DNA of 64,000 bases from Thiohalocapsa sp. (GTDB taxonomy: Bacteria; Pseudomonadota; Gammaproteobacteria; Chromatiales; Chromatiaceae): contig JAIPFF010000001.1 of the NCBI GenBank assembly GCA_021736785.1, positions 62,001-126,000 of the forward strand. Reading direction: 5' to 3'. Every line of letters begins with the position of its first letter. The first letter of the stretch is position 1. Below the pieces are notes generated by a model. The model was not told the DNA's origin, made no database searches, and worked only from the letters and a program-made list of their open reading frames with translations. Positions 53,143-64,000 of the stretch are shown piece by piece. Made by a program: the position numbers and the translations under genes.

Positions 53143-55407
53143 ATGGGTATGATCCGATTCACCGGCGAGCGAACAGCCGGACACAGAGCTCGAGCGGGCC
53201 GCCTCATCGCACTGATCGTCGGGGTCGCGGCTTGTTGGGCGATTCAGCCTGCCGCGGCTGTCGCGTCGGTGCTGGAGGACGTGGAATTTGCTTCGCTCCC
53301 CGGGAACCAGGTGGATATCGATCTGGTGTTTTCCGGCGCCGTGCCGACACCCACCGATTTCGCCACCGAAAACCCGGCGCGAATCGCGATCGATTTCCCC
53401 GGGGTGAGCAGCGGCCTGGACAAAAAAACAATGTCGATCGGAATGGGCGTGGCGCATAGCCTGGTGGCTATCGAGGCGAGCGACCGCACCCGCGTTGTCC
53501 TGAATCTGAACGAGTCGGTGCCCTACAACCTGAGCACGCGGGGTAATCGCGTGACCATCTCGCTGAATCCGGCGCGCGCGGCATCGACGCAGGCGGCGCC
53601 TGCCCGCTCGTCGGCCACTGCCACGAGCCGGGTCCGCGCGGCGACCCGTACGGGGGCCAGCGGCGCGGTGAAGGATGTCGATTTCCGGCGTGGCGCGAGC
53701 GGCGAGGGCAGGGTTCTGATTACGCTGCCATCGCCGGATACCCCGGTCAGCGTGCGCGAAGAGGGGCGCGATGTGGTGGTCGAGATCGCAGGCGCGCAGC
53801 TCCCTCAGCGGCTGTTCCGGCGGCTCGATGTCGTTGATTTCGGCACCCCGGTCGTCGCCGTCGAGTCGCGCGCCCGAAACGGCGACGTGCGTGTCGACAT
53901 CCAGACCACCGAGGAATACGAGTACCTCGCGTACCAGACAGATAACCTGTTCACCGTTGAATTGCGTGGCCTGACGCCCGCCGAAAAGGAGCAACTTCAA
54001 CGCGAGAAGATCGTCTACGACGGGGAACGGCTGTCGCTGAACTTCCAAGACATCGAGGTCCGTGCGGTGTTGCAGCTGCTGGCGGACTTCACCGGCCTCA
54101 ATCTCGTCGCCAGCGACACCGTGCGGGGCAACATCACGCTGCGGCTCAAGAACGTGCCCTGGGATCAGGCGTTGGACATCATCCTGAAGACCAAAGGACT
54201 CTCGATGCGCCAGACCGGCAACGTGATCATGGTTGCGCCGACCGCGGAAATCGCCGCCCAGGAGAGGCTGGAGTTGGAGTCGCGGATGCAGATCGAGGAG
54301 CTCGCTCCGCTGCGCTCCGAGTTCCTCCAAGTGAATTATGCCAAGGCCTCGACACTGGCGGCGTTGCTGAAATCGGAAAACAACAATTTGTTGACGCCGG
54401 AGCGCGGCAGCGTCACGGTGGACGAGCGAACCAATACCCTGCTGATTCAAGATACCGCCGCCAAACTGGAAGATATTCGCCGGCTGGTGGGGCGGCTCGA
54501 TGTGCCGGTGCGGCAAGTCATGATCGAGTCTCGCATCGTCATCGCCAACAACGATTTCGCCCGCGATCTGGGTGTGCGCTTCGGTATCACCGGCTCCATG
54601 GGGGCGGCGGGCGGCAACGAGCTATTGGTCGGCGGCGGGCGGCCGGGGCATCTTTCCGGCACCACCAACATCGACAAGGGCCCGTTCATGGGCGCCTACG
54701 ATCCGAGCTTCTACACCCAGCCGCCGCCCTCCGGCGGCGGCGGTTATCGCGGCTCCGGAAATCCCCTGGTGCCATTCAACTCCAGCATCGAAATCCCCGC
54801 CGGCGAAGAGAGCGAGTCATTGTGGGTCAATCTGCCGGCGCCGACGCCGTCGGGTGCGGTCAACTTCCTGCTGGGTAAGGTCGGCTCGCATCTGATCCAG
54901 CTCGAGCTCTCGGCGATGCAGCGCGAAGGCCGGGGCGAGATCGTCTCCTCGCCGCGGGTCGTCACTTCCGACCAGAACGAGGCCGTGATCAAAGTCGGCC
55001 AGGAGATCCCGTATCAGGAGGCCACCGGCCAGGGCAATACCACGGTGTCCTTCAAGGAGGCGGTGCTGATGTTGCAGGTGACGCCCCACATTACCCCGGA
55101 CGACCGCATCATCATGGATCTCGAAGTGACCAAGGACAATCCGGACTTCACGCGCACGGTTCTGGGTACCCCGCCCATCGATACCCGCTCCGTGGAGACC
55201 TCGGTCTTGGTGGACAACGGCGAAACCGTTGTCCTCGGCGGTGTCTACGAGCGCGAGCAGGTATTTCAGCGCGAGCAGGTGCCCTGGATCGGCGAGCTGC
55301 CGGTGGTCGGAAACCTGTTCAAAACTACGCAGCGCGCTGATAACAATGAGGAACTGCTGATCTTCGTGACGCCGAAAATTCTCAAGGGGGATCTTGCGAA
55401 TCGTTGA
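53143..55407 (+). CDS. pilQ: Type IV pilus secretin PilQ
   Basis: A 754-residue outer-membrane secretin through which the pilus passes. Signal peptide (about 1-42). Two AMIN domains (about 45-145 and 165-265, starting VLEDVEFASLPGNQVDIDL and VKDVDFRRGASGEGRVLI) bind peptidoglycan. A STN/N0 domain, SLNFQDIEVRAVLQLLADFTGLNLVASDTV, precedes N1 and the secretin core: VTVDERTNTLLIQDTAAKLEDIRRL, RQVMIESRIVIANNDF, FLLGKVGSHLIQLELSA, GQEIPYQEATGQGN, DNGETVVLGGVYE, LLIFVTPKIL. The Gly-rich insert near 500-555 is variable in the family. Last pil gene, 23 bases after pilP; aroK follows after 84. Confidence 0.96.
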   Translation: MGMIRFTGERTAGHRARAGRLIALIVGVAACWAIQPAAAVASVLEDVEFASLPGNQVDIDLVFSGAVPTPTDFATENPARIAIDFPGVSSGLDKKTMSIGMGVAHSLVAIEASDRTRVVLNLNESVPYNLSTRGNRVTISLNPARAASTQAAPARSSATATSRVRAATRTGASGAVKDVDFRRGASGEGRVLITLPSPDTPVSVREEGRDVVVEIAGAQLPQRLFRRLDVVDFGTPVVAVESRARNGDVRVDIQTTEEYEYLAYQTDNLFTVELRGLTPAEKEQLQREKIVYDGERLSLNFQDIEVRAVLQLLADFTGLNLVASDTVRGNITLRLKNVPWDQALDIILKTKGLSMRQTGNVIMVAPTAEIAAQERLELESRMQIEELAPLRSEFLQVNYAKASTLAALLKSENNNLLTPERGSVTVDERTNTLLIQDTAAKLEDIRRLVGRLDVPVRQVMIESRIVIANNDFARDLGVRFGITGSMGAAGGNELLVGGGRPGHLSGTTNIDKGPFMGAYDPSFYTQPPPSGGGGYRGSGNPLVPFNSSIEIPAGEESESLWVNLPAPTPSGAVNFLLGKVGSHLIQLELSAMQREGRGEIVSSPRVVTSDQNEAVIKVGQEIPYQEATGQGNTTVSFKEAVLMLQVTPHITPDDRIIMDLEVTKDNPDFTRTVLGTPPIDTRSVETSVLVDNGETVVLGGVYEREQVFQREQVPWIGELPVVGNLFKTTQRADNNEELLIFVTPKILKGDLANR

Positions 55408-55491
55408 TCCGGGGATGCCGGCCACGACCCCCGTCGGAGCGGGTAACGATGCCGGCGGTCTTGCTCGCGGGCGGCAAATCTGGCATACCTG

Positions 55492-56022
55492 ATGCCCATG
55501 ATCCGCCCACAAAACATTTTTCTCGTCGGTCCTATGGGGGCCGGAAAGAGCACGATCGGCCGACAGCTCGCTGAAACCCTGGGGTACGACTTCCAAGACA
55601 GCGACCAGGAAATACAGCGCCGCACCGGTGTCGATATCGCCACGATTTTCGAGTACGAAGGCGAATCGGGCTTCCGCGCCCGCGAGCGCCAAGTGATCGA
55701 AGATCTTGCCGGACAGGAGGGCATCGTGCTCGCCACCGGCGGCGGCGTGGTCCTGACCCCGGAGAATCGCCAGCAGCTCGCGGCCCGTGGCTTCGTCATT
55801 TACCTGCACTGCAGCCCCGAGCAGCAGTACGCGCGTACCGCGCGCGATCGCAGCCGACCGCTGCTTCACACCGACGACCCCCAACAGCGTCTGCGCGACC
55901 TGATGAGCGAGCGCGAGCCGATCTACCGCCAAGTGGCGGACATGGTCGTCTCCACCGAGCGCCGCGGCACGTCGTCGGTGGTGAAGGAGATCCGCCGGCG
56001 CCTCGAGAGCGAAGACCTCTGA
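55492..56022 (+). CDS. aroK: Shikimate kinase
   Basis: A 176-residue P-loop kinase of the shikimate pathway. Walker [18 protein letters not shown], the shikimate-binding [11 protein letters not shown] with Asp, [22 protein letters not shown] and the lid RSRPLL. The start at 55492 ([10 protein letters not shown]) or 55498 (MIRPQ) cannot be decided. Overlaps aroB by one base (TGATG). The order pilQ-aroK-aroB is conserved in gammaproteobacteria. Confidence 0.96.
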   Translation: MPMIRPQNIFLVGPMGAGKSTIGRQLAETLGYDFQDSDQEIQRRTGVDIATIFEYEGESGFRARERQVIEDLAGQEGIVLATGGGVVLTPENRQQLAARGFVIYLHCSPEQQYARTARDRSRPLLHTDDPQQRLRDLMSEREPIYRQVADMVVSTERRGTSSVVKEIRRRLESEDL

Positions 56023-57137
56023 TGGCGGCACCGGCGCGCACCTTGGAAGTCGATCTCGGCGAGCGTTCCTACCCGATCTACATCGGCGAGGACTTGATCG
56101 CAGACCCGGCCTTGTATCGCCCGCACGTGGCGGCGTCGCAAGTCATGATCGTCAGCAACGAGACCGTCGCGCCGCTCTACCTGGCGCGGGTCAAGGCGGC
56201 GCTCGAAGGCTTTCGGGTCGCGGAAGTCGTGCTGCCGGACGGTGAAATCTACAAAGATCTCGTCACCTGGAATCGGATCTTCGACGCGTTGCTGGAGCAT
56301 CGTTTCGGGCGCGACTGCACGCTTGTTGCGCTCGGCGGCGGCGTCATCGGCGACATGGCGGGTTTTGCCGCGGCTTGCTATCAGCGCGGCGTGGACTTCA
56401 TTCAGGTTCCCACGACGCTGCTCGCTCAGGTCGACTCCTCCGTCGGCGGAAAGACCGGCGTCAACCATGCCGCCGGCAAAAACATGATCGGCGCTTTCCA
56501 CCAACCGCGGGCAGTCATCGCCGATACGTCGACGCTGAGCACGCTGCCCGAGCGCGAGCTCGCCGCAGGGCTTGCCGAAGTCGTCAAGTACGGCCTGATC
56601 CGAGATGCGGACTTTTTCGACTGGATCGAGCAGCATCGGCTGCAGCTACTCGCCCGCGACGCGGCGGCGCTGTCCGAGGCCGTCGAGCGCTCTTGCCTGA
56701 GCAAGGCGGAAATCGTCGCCGCGGACGAACGCGAGTCCGGCCAACGGGCGCTGCTTAATCTCGGCCACACCTTCGGCCACGCGATCGAGACCGGCGCGGG
56801 CTACGGAAATTGGCTGCACGGCGAGGCCGTCGCTGCCGGCATGGTGATGGCGGCCGAGATGTCGCATCGGCTCGGCTGGCTGGACGCCGACGCGACGGCG
56901 CGCATCGCATCGCTGCTGCGAGGTTTCGATCTGCCTATCGACCCGCCGCCCCTGTCGGGCGCCGACGGCTGGCTGGAACTGATGGCCGTCGACAAAAAGG
57001 TGCAGAACGGCGTCATTCGCCTGGTGCTGCTGCGGGCCATCGGCCACGCCGTCGTTAGTTCGGACTTCGCGGTCGATCAATTGCGCGACGCCATCGCGGC
57101 GGCCATCGGCGAAGCCGGCGAGCGGCCCGTTGGCTGA
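56022..57137 (+). CDS. aroB: 3-dehydroquinate synthase
   Basis: A 371-residue zinc- and NAD-dependent enzyme closing the second step of the shikimate pathway. [63 protein letters not shown] and [18 protein letters not shown] (metal His and Glu) are all present, along with the late [13 protein letters not shown] (zinc His) and VDKKVQNG. It starts inside the aroK stop, indicating coupling. The N-terminal six residues are extra compared with some homologues. The next gene is gltB after a 424-base gap; the SPOR-domain gene (damX) that follows aroB in Enterobacteria is not found. Confidence 0.97.
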   Translation: MAAPARTLEVDLGERSYPIYIGEDLIADPALYRPHVAASQVMIVSNETVAPLYLARVKAALEGFRVAEVVLPDGEIYKDLVTWNRIFDALLEHRFGRDCTLVALGGGVIGDMAGFAAACYQRGVDFIQVPTTLLAQVDSSVGGKTGVNHAAGKNMIGAFHQPRAVIADTSTLSTLPERELAAGLAEVVKYGLIRDADFFDWIEQHRLQLLARDAAALSEAVERSCLSKAEIVAADERESGQRALLNLGHTFGHAIETGAGYGNWLHGEAVAAGMVMAAEMSHRLGWLDADATARIASLLRGFDLPIDPPPLSGADGWLELMAVDKKVQNGVIRLVLLRAIGHAVVSSDFAVDQLRDAIAAAIGEAGERPVG

Positions 57138-57561
57138 CGTCGATCGGCGCTCTCTCGATCATCGCTTCGGATGACCTCGTTGCCGGTGCCGGCTTGCCGG
57201 TATGCAACCGCACCATCTTCGTGCGCCGGCCACCGCAGGCGCACTAAGAGCGGGACGCGCGGGCGGCTCGGGTGTCGCCGAGCCATCGTATTGCAGGCTC
57301 CGTCGGTGGCATACCTTCTGCATCTTGGCTAGAATTGCCGGTTCGCCGCTTACGTTGCGTTGCGCGCGGCGGCGCCGGATTAGAGAATTTTCGATCATTC
57401 GACTCCGGGCCGTGCTCGCCGGGCCAAAGACCCCGTGCAGCACGGCACCGGACAGTATCCCGAACGCCGATTGTGCAAACCGGAACTTCCGCACGGTGTA
57501 ACGCCACTGAACGGGAAGTCACAATCGTTCGCCAAGAAATCGGTTACAGCGAGGTCCGCCG
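57138..57561. other. 424-base upstream region of gltBD
   Basis: No gene could be supported. It contains a -24/-12 type element at 57307-57322 and an overlapping possible sigma-70 -10 (TAGAAT, 57330-57335), leaving a leader of about 230 bases before gltB. Confidence 0.5.
57307..57322 (+). promoter_or_regulatory. Candidate sigma-54 (-24/-12) promoter of gltBD
   Basis: TGGCATACCTTCTGCA keeps the invariant GG and GC with exactly 10 bases between them and matches TGGCAyr-N4-nTGCA; only the first T of the TTGC box differs (C). Start of transcription would be near 57333. An alternative sigma-70 reading uses TAGAAT at 57330-57335 with a weak -35 17 bases before. No enhancer site was identified. Confidence 0.5.
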
Positions 57562-62224
<4,663 letters not shown>

Positions 62225-62232
<8 letters not shown>

Positions 62233-63691
62233 GCCAACCGGATTCATGGAATACGAGCGGGCGGAGATGAGCTACGAGCCCGTCTCCGACCGCGTCGTGC
62301 ATTACGAAGAGTTCATCGTGCCGATGACGGATGCCGAGATCGGCACCCAGGGTGCACGCTGTATGGACTGCGGCATTCCCTATTGCCACCAGGGCTGCCC
62401 GGTCAACAACATCATTCCGGACTGGAACGACCTGGTCTACCACCAGGACTGGCAGGCCGCGATCGATGTCCTGCACTCCACCAACAACTTTCCGGAATTC
62501 ACGGGTCGCATCTGTCCCGCGCCCTGCGAGGCCTCCTGCACGCTGAACATCGACGACGAGCCGGTCGCGATCAAGGCGATCGAGCGCGCCATTGCCGATA
62601 AGGCCTGGGAAGAGGGCTGGATCAAGCCGCAGGTGCCGATGCACCGCACCGGTAAGCGCGTTGCCGTGATCGGCTCGGGGCCGGCGGGTCTGGCCTGCGC
62701 GCAGCAGTTGGCCCGTGCCGGTCATGCGGTATCGCTGTACGAAAAGGAAGACCGCATCGGCGGCTTGCTGCGCTACGGCATTCCCGACTTCAAGCTCAGC
62801 AAGACGCTGATCGACCGGCGCATGAGCCAGATGCGTGCGGAAGGCGTGGAGTTTCATACCCACTGCCATATCGGTGTCGATATTCCGGTCCAGACGCTGG
62901 TCGACGACTATGACGCCGTGGTGCTCGCAGGCGGCTCCGAGAAGCCCCGCGACCTCGACGTGCCCGGACGCAGCTTCAACGGCATCCACTTCGCGATGGA
63001 CTTCCTGCGCGCCAACTCCAAGCGCGTGCAAGGGGTCTATGTCTCCGACGACGACTTCATCAGCGCCCACGGCAAGCATGTCATCGTCATCGGCGGCGGC
63101 GATACCGGCTCCGACTGCATCGGCACGTCCAACCGCCATGGCGCTCGCTCGATCACCCAGATCGAGATCCTCGACAAGCCGCCCGAGAAGGAAGACAAGG
63201 GGCTGACCTGGCCCGACTGGCCCAATAAGCTACGCACTTCCACCTCTCAGGAGGAAGGCTGCCAGCGGATGTGGAACGTGCTGACGAAGGGTTTCGTCGA
63301 CGACGGCGACGGTAACGTCAAGGCGTTGCAGTACGTGCTGGTGCGTTGGGACAAGGACGAGAACGGCCGCTGGCAGATGTCGGAGGTGCCCGACAGCGAG
63401 GGCGAGCTGAAGGCCGATTTGGTGCTCCTCGCCATGGGCTTCGTGCATCCGGTGCACGAGGGCATGATCGAGGCGCTGACCTCCGCCAAGGGCCTGGAGC
63501 TCGATCCGCGCGGCAACGTCAAGGGCAGCACCGAAGGCTCCGAGGCCTACTTCACCAACGTGAACGGCGTGTTTGCTGCAGGCGACATGCGCCGCGGCCA
63601 ATCGCTGGTGGTGTGGGCGATTCGCGAAGGCCGCCAGTGCGCCCGCGCCGTCGATGAATGGCTGATGGGCAAGACCGACCTGCCGCGCTAG
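62225..63691 (+). CDS. gltD: Glutamate synthase, small (beta) subunit
   Basis: A 488-residue NADPH-oxidising subunit. N-terminal cysteine sets ([32 protein letters not shown]) ligate 4Fe-4S clusters. An FAD motif [21 protein letters not shown] and an NADPH motif [21 protein letters not shown] follow, then the FAD-side ATG-like [19 protein letters not shown]. The overlap with gltB implies coupling. A strong 12-bp hairpin follows 29 bases after its stop. Confidence 0.98.
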
Positions 63692-63720
63692 GCCGGCGAT
63701 CGCCCTCGGCGACAGCCTGC

Positions 63721-63750
63721 CCGTTGCCGGCCTGGCCCGGCCGGCAACGG
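63721..63750 (+). terminator. 12-bp hairpin after gltD
   Basis: Perfect stem CCGTTGCCGGCC (63721-63732) / GGCCGGCAACGG (63739-63750), loop TGGCCC, 29 bases after the gltD stop. No T-tract follows, so it may need rho or serve as a 3' stabiliser; the next gene begins 44 bases later. Confidence 0.55.
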
Positions 63751-63793
63751 CGCTACCCGCAAACCGCTGGCTGCCAGACGCATCCGCGACGCC

Positions 63794-64000
63794 ATGACAG
63801 ATTCGATCCGGATCATCCCGGTCACCGGCCCCGCCCTCGGGAGCTATATCCCCGAGCTGGCGCGCCTGCGCATCGCCGTGTTCAGCGACTATCCCTACCT
63901 CTACGACGGGGACCCGGACTACGAGGCCCGGTACCTGCGCACCTATCAGCAGGCCGAGGGCAGCGTCGCGGTGCTGGCCTTCGACGGCGAGCGTGTCGTC
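63794..64000 (+). CDS. GNAT-family acetyltransferase (N-terminal part)
   Basis: The first 69 residues of a protein starting MTDSIRIIPVTGPALGSYIPELARLRIAVF. LRIAVFSDYPYLYDGD and YEARYLRTYQQAEGSVAVLAFDG match the amino-terminal half of a GNAT acetyltransferase group with the PYLYDGD signature; the acetyl-CoA-binding motif lies beyond the window edge. The substrate is unknown. It is encoded 102 bases after gltD, separated by a hairpin, so it is probably not part of the gltBD operon. Confidence 0.8.
   Translation, partial: MTDSIRIIPVTGPALGSYIPELARLRIAVFSDYPYLYDGDPDYEARYLRTYQQAEGSVAVLAFDGERVV

Overview
The window is a GC-rich, gene-dense stretch of chromosome, very probably from a gammaproteobacterium. 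The evidence is the block pilMNOPQ-aroK-aroB-gltB-gltD, E. coli-like ProV/ProW/ProX, RppH and UvrD, and the general protein content. Several genes point to a halophilic or osmotically challenged sulfur oxidiser near the Chromatiales/Ectothiorhodospirales. These are a glycine betaine ABC transporter, two membrane proteins of the osmotic/potassium type (an MscS-cNMP fusion and an RCK potassium channel), and a secreted Gly/Tyr-rich protein that looks like the sulfur globule envelope proteins of purple sulfur bacteria. The genus assignment is an inference. No rRNA, convincing tRNA, CRISPR array, insertion sequence or prophage was seen.

Layout. 1-2.7 kb: proVWX on the minus strand, cut at the left edge. 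3-9 kb: a porin, divergent from an MscS-type channel, then a YceI-like protein and a convergent lipoprotein hydrolase. 9-14 kb: a minus-strand block of small symporter subunit, sodium/solute symporter, cNMP/CBS/DUF294 regulator and DnaQ-like exonuclease. 14-18 kb: thrC and a Leptospira-type citramalate synthase, then a hydrolase. 18.5-25 kb: DUF6394 protein, potassium channel, hemerythrin protein, hemH, DUF971 protein, argG. 25-29 kb: hydrolase, a PlcP/LpxH-like phosphoesterase, ampD, nadC and the sulfur-globule-like gene. 29.4-33.5 kb: a compact minus-strand lipid operon (olsB, olsA-like acyltransferase, GT4 glycosyltransferase, PAP2 phosphatase) and a HAD hydrolase. 33.7-40.5 kb: rppH, ptsP, hemE, uvrD. 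40.5-44 kb: a small membrane protein, a TRAP binding protein, hemW, rpmE. 44-49 kb: a roughly 1.1 kb gene-free interval, then malic enzyme, LDH-like malate dehydrogenase, citrate synthase and an orphan nucleotidyltransferase-like gene. 50.3-63.7 kb: pilMNOPQ, aroKB, gltBD. The right edge cuts a GNAT acetyltransferase.

Most genes are housekeeping. The parts most worth a second look are: (i) the ornithine-lipid/glycolipid operon with a PlcP-like phosphoesterase 3 kb away, which together could form a membrane-lipid remodelling set; (ii) the sulfur-globule-like protein with a near-perfect -10 element and a structured leader; (iii) a good -24/-12 (sigma-54) match before gltBD; (iv) five tandem degenerate repeats directly before the GTG start of hemE; (v) cimA beside thrC; and (vi) the malic enzyme-MDH-citrate synthase cluster with its unexplained upstream interval. 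I found no clearly undescribed multi-gene system. Starts were chosen by ribosome binding sites, overlaps and family length, so several are shorter than the longest open frame.
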